From an uncultured Kiritimatiellota bacterium (lineage in GTDB: Bacteria; Verrucomicrobiota; Kiritimatiellia; RFP12; UBA1067), in contig CAKUGW010000046.1 in assembly GCA_934654805.1 (NCBI GenBank), forward strand, positions 1 through 22,372: a DNA stretch of 22,372 nucleotides, given 5' to 3'. A program made the translations under genes and the position numbers. Under the pieces are notes generated by a model that ran no database searches, was not told the DNA's origin, and worked only from the letters and a program-made list of their open reading frames with translations. This document shows positions 1 through 6,439 of this stretch, piece by piece (positions within the stretch are counted from its first letter, which is position 1; every line of letters starts with the position of its first letter).

Positions 1-47
1 CACGCTACCAGCGTTCGTTCTGAGCCAGAATCAAACTCTCAGAAAAA
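1..47 (-). rRNA. rrs: 16S ribosomal RNA, 5' end only
   Basis: Read on the minus strand, positions 39 to 20 give the universal bacterial 27F site (AGAGTTTGATTCTGGCTCAG), followed by the start of helix 1-3 sequence (AACGAACGCTGGTAGCGTG). The mature 5' end should lie about 7-8 bases upstream of the 27F site, near position 47; that end is estimated. The rest of the gene runs off the left edge of the window. The GGTAGCGTG ending rather than the commoner GGCGGCGTG, together with the gene content, fits a PVC-group organism, but this is too little sequence for firm placement. Confidence 0.95.
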
Positions 48-88
48 AGTTTTCGAGTTCCGCTCCACACAAACATTCTACTGTTCCA

Positions 89-135
89 TGTCTCTTCCAG
101 AGACACGTTCTCAAGCATCCGTTTTTCAAAGATCA
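89..135 (-). promoter_or_regulatory. rRNA leader: boxA-like antitermination site and hairpin
   Basis: In the transcribed leader, TGATCTTTGA (126-135, minus strand) resembles the boxA element (TGCTCTTTAACA) bound by NusB/NusE in rRNA antitermination. Downstream of it, a perfect hairpin with 7-bp arms TGTCTCT/AGAGACA (89-95 and 99-105) and a 3-nt loop could serve as a boxC-like or processing structure. The role is inferred from position and similarity only. Confidence 0.5.
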
Positions 136-167
136 TCGTTCAGACCCTTTCAGGCGAACAGGTGCGT

Positions 168-197
168 AGTATATCAAAAAAACCTGATGGCGCGCAA
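168..197 (-). promoter_or_regulatory. rRNA operon promoter
   Basis: On the minus strand a -35 TTGCGC (192-197) is separated by 18 nt from a -10 TATACT (168-173). The -10 is extended (TGA-TATACT) and preceded by a run of seven T (176-182). Transcription should begin near 161, giving a leader of roughly 110 nt before 16S. It lies just 3' of dxr, so the rRNA operon has its own promoter immediately after the gatC-gatA-dxr operon. Confidence 0.75.
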
Positions 198-217
198 GGG
201 GGTATTTTAAAAAAAAT

Positions 218-1240
218 TCAAATCCCCAATCCGTCAGGCAGCCAACGCTCCGGCGCGGCAATGGCCTTCTCAAGAATGTCCGGGATGTCGACATAGCGGA
301 TGCGGCCTTCGAGGAAGTCCTGCACGGCGAACTCGTCCGCGACCGACAGCGCCGCCGGGGCGAGGCCGCCGCGCCGCAGCGCCTCGCGGACGAGCGTGAG
401 GCACGGGAAGCGCACGGGGTCGGGCGTGCGGAACGTGAGCGCGCCGAGCGCGGGCAGGTCAAGGGCCTTGCGCGCGGCCGGCAGCCGTTCCGGCCACGAG
501 AGCGCGTACTGGATCGGCACGCGCATGTCGGGCGGCGAGAGCTGCGCGAGCGTCGAGCCGTCCGTGAACGTGACGAGCGAGTGGACGACGGATTCGGGAT
601 GGACGACGACGTCGATCCGCTCGGCCGGCACGTCGAAGAGCCAGCGCGCCTCGATGATCTCGAATCCCTTGTTCATCATCGTCGCGGAATCGACCGTCAC
701 CTTGGGCCCCATCTTCCAGCGCGGATGGTTGAGCGCCTGTTCGACAGTCACGGACGACAGGTCTTCGGGCCCGTCCAGGAACGGCCCGCCGGACGCCGTG
801 AGGATCAGGCGCTCGACCGCGCCGCCGCCCTGCAGCGCCTGGAAGATCGCCGAATGCTCCGAATCGACCGGACGGAAGCGGACGCCCCGCGCCTTCGCGC
901 GCGCCGTCACGGCCTCGCCCGCCATCACCATGACCTCCTTCGTCGCGAGGGCGATGTCCATGCCCTTCTCGATCGCGGCCAGCGTCGGCTTCAGGCCCGA
1001 GGCGCCGACTGTCGCGACGAGGCAGATGTCCGCGTCGCTCTCCTCGACGGCGCGCAACGCGGCGTCTTCTCCGACGTAGGCTTTCGCGCCGAATTCCCGC
1101 GCGAGCGCCTCGCATTTCTCGCGCGAACGCAATGCCGACACCGCAACGACCCTGAAATCGTCCGGATGCGTCCGCACGACATCGGCCGCACTTGTGCCGA
1201 TCGAGCCCGTCGCGCCGAGGATGATGAGCCGCTTCGACAT
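218..1240 (-). CDS. dxr: 1-deoxy-D-xylulose 5-phosphate reductoisomerase
   Basis: This 340-residue cytosolic enzyme converts DXP to 2-C-methyl-D-erythritol 4-phosphate with NADPH, the second step of the MEP isoprenoid pathway. The N-terminus has the NADPH-binding GATGSIG motif (residues 9-15). The metal/substrate signature PVDSEHSAIFQ (124-134), ASGGPF (149-154) and the block DSATMMNKGFEIIEARWLF (184-202) are typical DXR. The open frame extends far upstream, but that part is antisense-like shadow inside gatA; the ATG at 1240 starts exactly at the family N-terminus. It begins 5 nt after the gatA stop with no clear Shine-Dalgarno site, so translational coupling is likely. Oddities: it is short (families usually 380-400), lacking a segment between the Rossmann core and the active site and the last C-terminal helices, and the usual ANKE is ATKE (residues 99-102). 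Confidence 0.93.
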   Translation of the reverse strand: MSKRLIILGATGSIGTSAADVVRTHPDDFRVVAVSALRSREKCEALAREFGAKAYVGEDAALRAVEESDADICLVATVGASGLKPTLAAIEKGMDIALATKEVMVMAGEAVTARAKARGVRFRPVDSEHSAIFQALQGGGAVERLILTASGGPFLDGPEDLSSVTVEQALNHPRWKMGPKVTVDSATMMNKGFEIIEARWLFDVPAERIDVVVHPESVVHSLVTFTDGSTLAQLSPPDMRVPIQYALSWPERLPAARKALDLPALGALTFRTPDPVRFPCLTLVREALRRGGLAPAALSVADEFAVQDFLEGRIRYVDIPDILEKAIAAPERWLPDGLGI

Positions 1241-1245
1241 CGCGC

Positions 1246-2649
1246 TCAGCGCATCAGGTCCTCGAACGCCTTGGCGACGCGCAGGAGCTTCGCCTCCTCG
1301 AAGCCGCCGCAGACGAACTGGACGCCGACGGGGAGCTTCTCGTCCGTGAACCCGGCCGGGACGCTCGCCGCGCAGACGCCCGCGAGGGCGGACGGGATCG
1401 TGTAGAGGTCGTTCAGGTACATCGTGAGCGGGTCCTGGTGGGCGCCGAACGGGAACGCCGGCGTCGGCGCGCACGGCGTCAGGAGCGCGTCCACCTGCGC
1501 GAACGCCGCGTCGAAGTCGCGCTTGATGAGCGTGCGCACCTTCTGCGCCCGCCCGTAGTAGGCGTCGTAGTAGCCCGACGAGAGCACGTACGTGCCCATG
1601 ATGATGCGCCGCTTCACCTCCGGCCCGAAGCCCTCGGCGCGGCTCTTGGTGTAGAGCGAGTAGACGTCCCTCGCCGCCGCGCTGCGGTGGCCGTAGCGCA
1701 CGCCGTCGAAGCGCGCGAGGTTCGCGCTCGCCTCCGCCGGGGCGATGATGTAGTAGACCGCCATCGCGTATTCGGTGTGCGGCAGCGAGACCTCGACGAG
1801 CGTCGCGCCCGCCGCCTCGCATTTCCGGATCGCCGCGTCCGTGAGGCGCTTCACCTCGGGGTCGAGGCCCTTGACGTCGAAGTACTCCTTCGGGAGGCCA
1901 AGCCGCACGCCCTTCAGGGTCGCGCCGTCCAGCGCCGCGCGGTAGTCGGGCACGGGCTCGTCCGGCGTCGTGCCGTCGTGCGCGTCGTGGCCCGCGAGGG
2001 CCTTCAGGAGGATCGCCGCGTCCGTGACGGACTTCGTCATCGGCCCAACCTGGTCGAGGGAGCTTGCGAACGCCGTCACGCCGTAGCGGCTCACGCGCCC
2101 GTAGCTCGGCTTCACGCCGACGCAGTTGCAGAAGCTCGCGGGCTGGCGGATGGAGCCGCCCGTGTCCGTGCCGAGCGCGGCGATGCAGAGGTTGCCGCCA
2201 ACCGCCGCCGCCGAGCCGCCCGACGAGCCGCCGGGCACGCGCGTGAGGTCATACGGGTTGCGCGTCACGCCGAGCCCCGAGTTCTCGGTCGAGGAGCCCA
2301 TCGCGAACTCGTCCATGTTGACGCGCCCCGCCGGGATGAAGCCGTGCGCCCTCAGGTTCGCGACCACCGTCGCGTCATAGGGCGAGACGTAGCCCTCCAG
2401 GATCTTCGAGGCGCACGTGCAGGGCTGGCCCTTCACGTTGATGAGGTCCTTGATCGCGATCGGCACCGACTGCGGGTTCTCCGCCGCCAGCTTGAGCGCG
2501 CCTTCCTCGTCAAAGGTCAGGTACGCGCCGATCTTCCCGTTTTCGGCGTGATAGCGGTCGATGACCGACTGCGTCAGCTCGACGGACGAGAAGTCGCCCT
2601 TCGCCAGGCCATCCTGGGCCTCGGCAATGCCTAATTCATAAAGTTTCAT
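1246..2649 (-). CDS. gatA: Asp-tRNA(Asn)/Glu-tRNA(Gln) amidotransferase subunit A
   Basis: This is the 467-residue amidase subunit of the GatCAB complex, which hydrolyses glutamine and supplies ammonia to convert Glu-tRNA(Gln) (and Asp-tRNA(Asn)) to the amidated form. The amidase-signature Ser-cis-Ser-Lys triad is visible: K67 in AIKDLI, S142 in the GGSSGGSAAAV signature, and S166 in DTGGSIRQPAS. The spacings of 75 and 24 residues are the same as in characterised GatA. Length is close to the usual ~485. It follows gatC by about 60 nt and precedes dxr by 5 nt in one minus-strand operon. gatB is not in the window. No anomalies were seen in the reading frame. Confidence 0.97.
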   Translation of the reverse strand: MKLYELGIAEAQDGLAKGDFSSVELTQSVIDRYHAENGKIGAYLTFDEEGALKLAAENPQSVPIAIKDLINVKGQPCTCASKILEGYVSPYDATVVANLRAHGFIPAGRVNMDEFAMGSSTENSGLGVTRNPYDLTRVPGGSSGGSAAAVGGNLCIAALGTDTGGSIRQPASFCNCVGVKPSYGRVSRYGVTAFASSLDQVGPMTKSVTDAAILLKALAGHDAHDGTTPDEPVPDYRAALDGATLKGVRLGLPKEYFDVKGLDPEVKRLTDAAIRKCEAAGATLVEVSLPHTEYAMAVYYIIAPAEASANLARFDGVRYGHRSAAARDVYSLYTKSRAEGFGPEVKRRIIMGTYVLSSGYYDAYYGRAQKVRTLIKRDFDAAFAQVDALLTPCAPTPAFPFGAHQDPLTMYLNDLYTIPSALAGVCAASVPAGFTDEKLPVGVQFVCGGFEEAKLLRVAKAFEDLMR

Positions 2650-2672
2650 AAAGCGGTCTCATGCGTCTTGCC

Positions 2673-2704
2673 ATTCGACAATTCGACGATTCGATCATTC
2701 GATT
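2673..2704. repeat. Degenerate 8-mer tandem array (4 units)
   Basis: Four consecutive 8-bp units of consensus ATTCGAYN (attcgaca, attcgacg, attcgatc, attcgatt) fill most of the gatC-gatA spacer. It is AT-rich compared with its surroundings. It resembles other short degenerate arrays at gene boundaries in this window (15511-15542, 18116-18153) and inside the Mur ligase gene. Confidence 0.85.
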
Positions 2705-2709
2705 ATTTC

Positions 2710-3000
2710 TCAACTCTCCGCCCCCTCGACGATTTTCGGAAGGAGGAACTCGTCGCCGACGCACGCCGGCGCGTTGCCGAGCGCGACCTCGGCCGGCAGC
2801 GATTCGCGCACGACGTCCTCGCGGAAGGCGTTGACGAGCGGCCGCCCATGCATCATCGGCTCGACGCCTTCGACGTCGACCGACGAGATCTTCTCCACGT
2901 ACCGGACGATGTTCTCGAGCTGCGGCTGAAACACCGCCTTCTCCTCGTCCGTCAGTTCCAGCCGCGCGAGTTCCGCGACATAGGCAACGTCAATCTTCAT
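2710..3000 (-). CDS. gatC: Asp-tRNA(Asn)/Glu-tRNA(Gln) amidotransferase subunit C
   Basis: This 96-residue protein is the small GatC subunit that wraps around and stabilises GatA in the GatCAB transamidosome. The N-terminal pattern MKIDVAYVAELARLELTDEE and the middle block with VEPMMHG and LRED-like AFREDVV are the family signature. The start is ATG at 3000; an ATG 45 nt further upstream would add residues not seen in the family and would lie close to the predicted transcription start. It is the first gene of gatC-gatA-dxr, with an extended -10 promoter about 35 nt upstream. The length is normal for the family (about 95-100). Confidence 0.93.
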   Translation of the reverse strand: MKIDVAYVAELARLELTDEEKAVFQPQLENIVRYVEKISSVDVEGVEPMMHGRPLVNAFREDVVRESLPAEVALGNAPACVGDEFLLPKIVEGAES

Positions 3001-3035
3001 TTCTTCATTCCAGGTTCGCACTTCAAGGAGCGGAT

Positions 3036-3048
3036 AGTATATCAAAAA
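3036..3048 (-). promoter_or_regulatory. gatC-gatA-dxr promoter (extended -10)
   Basis: On the minus strand TTTTTGATATACT (3048 to 3036) contains a TATACT -10 with the TGA extension and a T-tract, nearly the same as the rRNA promoter. No convincing -35 is visible upstream, as expected for extended -10 promoters. It sits between the effector gene's stop (3059) and gatC, so gatC can be transcribed independently of the T3SS operon. The predicted leader is about 29 nt. Confidence 0.6.
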
Positions 3049-3058
3049 TCCCGCCCCG

Positions 3059-5299
3059 TCAGCCGCCCACGGCGGCCTTGACGACGTCTTCGGTGAACGA
3101 GCCGAGGAACGCCGCCAGGTTCGCCGGCGGCACCGTGAACGTGAACGCGCCGCCCGCGTCCGTCGCGACGTCCGTCACGCCCGCGCGCTGGAGCAGGTTC
3201 GCCAGCAGCGGCCGCCGGGCGTCCGGCAGCCTGTCGCAGGCGAACACGGCCGCGCCGCCGTCCGCGACGCGCACCTTCCAGGGTACGCGCGTCTCCGGCG
3301 TCACCTCCAGATGGCGCAGCGGGACTTCCCCGTGCTTCGACGTGGCGACGGTCGGCGACGTGAGGCGCTCCAGGTTCTCGACCGCGTCGATGACCTTGCA
3401 GGCCGTCGCGTCGTCGCCCGGCGTCAACGCCAGGAAGTGGTCGTAGACGGCGAGCTGCCCGCCGAAGACGCCCATCAGGCGGTCGTATTGCCCGTTGAAC
3501 TCCGCGCGCATCTCCCCAAGGCGGCTGCGGATGGCCGAGCCGAGCGCAGGGTCACCGCCTTCGTCCGCGGGGAAGCGGGCCTCGTATTCGTTGAAGATGT
3601 TGTCGAAGTCTCCGCGCACGAAGGCGTCGCGGATCGCCACCATCCCCTTCAGCTTCTCGGACCGGTTGCTGTCGTCGAAGACGGAGAAGTTGAGGAACCG
3701 CTTCTCGAAGGCGCTGCCCTGGGTGTCCTTGAACGAGAAGTCGTCATGGATCTCCAGCGCCGCGCCGTTGCCCTCCAGCGAATGGCCGGGGTCGATGGCG
3801 AAGAAGTTCCCGTTCACGAGGCCCTTGTTCTGCCCGTGCGAGCCGACGGCGTCGCGGTCCGCAAGCAGCAGGAACATCGCCTTGTAGCGGCCGATGTCCT
3901 CGGGCTGCTCGACGTTGCCCGCCGCGTCGCGTCCGGGCACGAGGCGTCCGTCCCGCAGGAAGTTGCCGTCGAAGTCCTTGTAGCCGTGGGCGAACTTCGA
4001 GACGAGCATGAACTTCTCGTGTCCGTCCGAGTAGCGTCCCTTCACGAGCGACAGCTCCTGCGTCGGCACGCCCATCGCCCGCGTGAGGTCGTTCGCGAGC
4101 GCCTCGGCGACGGCGCCGGCTGACGCCTCGTTGGCCGTCGTCAGGCGGAAGGCCCGGAAGAACGCGCCCTTGAACGCGCCGCCCTTGATCGCGTTCCGCA
4201 CCGGAAGCCTGAACGTGCCGATGTGGGCCGCGCCGTGGCGGACACGCCGGTCATTCTCGTTGTAGTCGAGCTTGACGATGTGCCGTTCCGTCAGGCGCGT
4301 GACCTGACCGGCCCCCGCCAGGACCGCGTCGCGGATCGCGACGAAATGGCGGGACTTGAGCGCCGGCACGTCGTCCTGCGCGTTCAGCGGACGGTGCAGC
4401 ACCCGCTGCTCCAGGACTTCGCGCGCCACCTGGTCCAGATCCGTCCCGTCGGTCATCATCGTCTGCGTGTCGTCGGCCGTCCAGTCCCTGCGGACGATGA
4501 ACCCCGGCTCGACGCCGCTCGTCTTGAGCTTCTCGAAGACGTACCTGACGCCGTTCTCGTTGACGCGCATGCCCGCGCCGAACGCCCCGGCGCGCACGCG
4601 ATCCTCGACGGACGTCTCGGCGCCGCCGAACGTGTCGCCGTCCAGCGCCTGGAGGCCGAGCGGGACCTGCGGGGCCGCCGCGTTCGCGGCGGGCGCCGCC
4701 GCCGGCTGCGGCGGGGCCGCGTCCGCCGCCAGCGGACGACGCGCCCCCGCACCCGTGCCCATGTCGAGAATCGCGTTGATCTTGTCCTCGATCAGCTGCG
4801 AAAGCGCCGCCTGCGTCGTGCAGCGGCGGACCGCCTGGGAGAAGACCACGTCGTTCTCGAAGCTTTCGTTCAGCCGCGCCTTCACCGCCCCCATGACGTT
4901 CGCGGCGACGACGCGCGGATTCGTCTCGACCTGGCGGCCGGCCTCGTTCGCGAAGCGGGCGGCGATCATCGTCTGGCGCACGGCGCCGGTGTCCGTCGGG
5001 TTCAGCACCCGCATCACCGAGGCGATGTCCTTCGCGCGCAGGGTCTTGCCGACGTCGGCGCGCGCGCCGAGGACGGCGTCGAAGGCGTGTTCGCCGAAGA
5101 CGCCGTACTCGTTGGACAGGCAGTTCCGGAACGCCGCCATCGTGCGTTGGTTGGCGCTCAGATCCCGGCCCAGCGTCTGCTTGAGCGAAGCGGAGCCGAC
5201 TTCCATCTGGCCGTCCGCCGCGTGGACGTGGATGTTCTTGGCGACGTGGACCGTGTGCTGCGCCGCGAAGTCGGTGAAGGTCTGGAGATCGACGGGCAT
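3059..5299 (-). CDS. Putative T3SS effector with PI-kinase/HipA-like catalytic loop
   Basis: This 746-residue protein matches no family I can name with certainty. Residues 1-180 are mostly polar and helical, without a signal peptide or membrane segment. Residues 181-213 form an Ala/Pro-rich linker. Residues ~330-510 look like a kinase-type domain: candidate ATP-side strands with lysines at 366-386 and MLVSKFAHG (431-439), then a catalytic-loop-like ADRD...SHGQNKG (480-493; D481, H488, N491), and a metal-site-like NGNFFAIDPGHSL (496-508; D503). That order resembles the DRHxxN...HIDFGH arrangement of phosphoinositide kinases and the similar HipA/CotH loops. The rest is unrecognised. It is the last gene of the T3SS operon, 18 nt after a CesT-type chaperone gene, with a GGGGG ribosome site. 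An effector role is inferred from this context; the kinase call rests on short motifs. Confidence 0.6.
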   Translation of the reverse strand: MPVDLQTFTDFAAQHTVHVAKNIHVHAADGQMEVGSASLKQTLGRDLSANQRTMAAFRNCLSNEYGVFGEHAFDAVLGARADVGKTLRAKDIASVMRVLNPTDTGAVRQTMIAARFANEAGRQVETNPRVVAANVMGAVKARLNESFENDVVFSQAVRRCTTQAALSQLIEDKINAILDMGTGAGARRPLAADAAPPQPAAAPAANAAAPQVPLGLQALDGDTFGGAETSVEDRVRAGAFGAGMRVNENGVRYVFEKLKTSGVEPGFIVRRDWTADDTQTMMTDGTDLDQVAREVLEQRVLHRPLNAQDDVPALKSRHFVAIRDAVLAGAGQVTRLTERHIVKLDYNENDRRVRHGAAHIGTFRLPVRNAIKGGAFKGAFFRAFRLTTANEASAGAVAEALANDLTRAMGVPTQELSLVKGRYSDGHEKFMLVSKFAHGYKDFDGNFLRDGRLVPGRDAAGNVEQPEDIGRYKAMFLLLADRDAVGSHGQNKGLVNGNFFAIDPGHSLEGNGAALEIHDDFSFKDTQGSAFEKRFLNFSVFDDSNRSEKLKGMVAIRDAFVRGDFDNIFNEYEARFPADEGGDPALGSAIRSRLGEMRAEFNGQYDRLMGVFGGQLAVYDHFLALTPGDDATACKVIDAVENLERLTSPTVATSKHGEVPLRHLEVTPETRVPWKVRVADGGAAVFACDRLPDARRPLLANLLQRAGVTDVATDAGGAFTFTVPPANLAAFLGSFTEDVVKAAVGG
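3062..3076 (-). other. Hairpin at the end of the T3SS operon
   Basis: The last codons of the effector gene form a 6-bp GC stem (GCCGCC/GGCGGC) with a 3-nt loop on the minus strand. A run of five T follows about 13 nt later, too far for a standard intrinsic terminator; that T-run is part of the gatC promoter. It may weakly attenuate read-through from the T3SS operon into gatC. Confidence 0.25.
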
Positions 5300-5317
5300 G
5301 GCGTCCCCCTTTCCGCG

Positions 5318-5818
5318 TTAGACCTGGATCAGGCCGTCGGGCGAGCGCGCGGCGAAATCCGCCGGCGACGCATCGGCTTCGGACGGCTCCGCGAGCGCAT
5401 CGGCGATCTTTCCGGCCCAGATGTCGACGAGCGAGAGGATCTTCTCCAGCGTCTCGACGAACTCCCCGGCGTCCGCCGTGCGCGCGTCGAAGTCGAAGAG
5501 GTAGTGGTAGACGACCGTCTCCGACTCCGGCTCGACGGCGAAGAAGCCGCCGGCCGTCTCGCGTCCGAAGAGCGAGCCCGTCAGCAGCTCGCGGTAGACG
5601 TCCTTCCCGGCCGTCTTCGGCAGCGTCGCCACCTCGACGAAGCAGAGGATCTTCGACGCGTGCTCGACGTACTGGAGGTTCAGGACGTAGGCGTCATCGA
5701 CCTTGTAGGCGACGAGGCCGTCGGCGTCGGGCGTCAGGGTCGTGAGGCCGGTCTGGGCCGCGACTTTCGAGAGGAAGGCCTCGTAGTCCTTCTGGGTGCT
5801 GGTGCAGGGTGATGTCAT
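5318..5818 (-). CDS. CesT/Tir-family type III secretion chaperone
   Basis: This 166-residue acidic protein resembles class I T3SS chaperones (CesT/SycE/SicP fold), small cytosolic dimers that bind the N-terminal part of an effector and bring it to the export machinery. The N-terminus has a helix DYEAFLSKVAAQTGL. Beta-strand-like segments follow (AYVLNLQYVEHASKILCFVEVATLP), then LLTGSLFGRETAGGFFAVEPES and YHYLFDFDARTADAGEFVETLEKILSLVDIW split between strand and the C-terminal helix, as in the CesT family. It lies 18 nt before the putative effector gene, the classic chaperone-effector pairing. The C-terminal tail (about 25 residues) is Ala/Asp-rich and probably disordered. The specific partner is inferred from adjacency. 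Confidence 0.78.
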   Translation of the reverse strand: MTSPCTSTQKDYEAFLSKVAAQTGLTTLTPDADGLVAYKVDDAYVLNLQYVEHASKILCFVEVATLPKTAGKDVYRELLTGSLFGRETAGGFFAVEPESETVVYHYLFDFDARTADAGEFVETLEKILSLVDIWAGKIADALAEPSEADASPADFAARSPDGLIQV

Positions 5819-5858
5819 GTCGATCTCTTTCTGTTTGCTGTCTGTCTTTCAAGCTCGC

Positions 5859-5877
5859 GGACGGGACAGGCCCGTCC
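5859..5877. repeat. Perfect inverted repeat in the spacer before the chaperone gene
   Basis: GGACGGG / CCCGTCC (5859-5865 and 5871-5877) with a 5-nt loop lies in the 76-nt gap between the EspA-like gene and the CesT chaperone gene. No U-run follows on the minus strand, so it is not an intrinsic terminator. It could be an mRNA processing or stability hairpin that sets different expression of translocon and effector genes. Confidence 0.6.
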
Positions 5878-5894
5878 CTCCCGAATGCCGCGCT

Positions 5895-6434
5895 TCAGCT
5901 TCCGATGTACTGAATGCCTTGCTTGCGGGTGTTGCCGACCTTCTTCAGAAGCTTGCCCGCCATCTGCATCGCGTCGTCGCGCTTGGAGACGTAGCCCTGC
6001 AGCGAGGTCATGTCCTGCTGGAGCTCGTTGTCCTCCTGGTCGAGGGCGAACTGGACGTTCTGCTGGAGCTTCATGATGTCCGGGTATGTCATCTTCGTCG
6101 CGGCCGTGAAGCCGTAGCGGCGCAGGATGGAGACCGCCGCCGAATCGACCGGCAGCTTGTCCGACGTCTTGGTCTTGCTCGTCTTCTGCGCGAAGGCCTT
6201 GTTCAGCGCGGACAGCGCCTCTCCCAGCTCGTCGAGCTTCTTCTGGCGCGTCCGGACGAGTTCGGCGTAAGACGCGAGCGTCTCCTCCAGCGCGGCCGTC
6301 CGGCAGAGCGTCGCCCTGTAGACGGCCGTGCCGAAGTCCTGCCCGTGGACGCCGTTGACGGCATAGGCGTTCTGGATCGTCCCCAGGACGGTGAGCCCGA
6401 GGTCTTCCGCTTCGATGTAGGCGTGCGCACCCAT
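5895..6434 (-). CDS. EspA/SseB-like T3SS extracellular (filament or tip) protein
   Basis: This 179-residue, largely helical protein has no signal peptide. The EspA/SseB group forms the sheath filament or tip complex on the T3SS needle that positions the translocon. Seen here: an N-terminal variable region, a coiled-coil-prone segment (ALEETLASYAELVRTRQKKL, about residues 47-67), a charged turn rich in Lys/Ser/Thr, and a second long helix to the C-terminus (from about 115) ending in KRDDAMQMAGKLLKKVGNT. Two helices separated by a central region and a C-terminal amphipathic helix is the plan expected for EspA-type proteins. It starts 5 nt after the sctB stop, without a clear ribosome site, so coupled translation is likely. 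Assignment relies on architecture and position between translocators and effector; another small secreted T3SS protein is possible. Confidence 0.6.
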   Translation of the reverse strand: MGAHAYIEAEDLGLTVLGTIQNAYAVNGVHGQDFGTAVYRATLCRTAALEETLASYAELVRTRQKKLDELGEALSALNKAFAQKTSKTKTSDKLPVDSAAVSILRRYGFTAATKMTYPDIMKLQQNVQFALDQEDNELQQDMTSLQGYVSKRDDAMQMAGKLLKKVGNTRKQGIQYIGS

Positions 6435-6439
6435 GTCGG

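Noticed and set aside
1241..1822. Upstream extension of the dxr frame to 534 residues
   Set aside because: The added part is Arg/Gly-rich shadow translation of gatA in another frame; the DXR family N-terminus starts at ATG 1240.
2673..2704. CRISPR-like array
   Set aside because: Units are 8 bp with no spacers; no cas genes are in the window.
3044..3076. Intrinsic terminator after the effector gene
   Set aside because: The stem is inside the coding end and the T-run is too far away and belongs to the gatC promoter; kept only as a low-confidence hairpin.
4223..5812. 529-residue plus-strand open frame over the effector and chaperone
   Set aside because: Antisense shadow with high Arg/Asp/Val content and no motifs; the start lies inside the effector gene.
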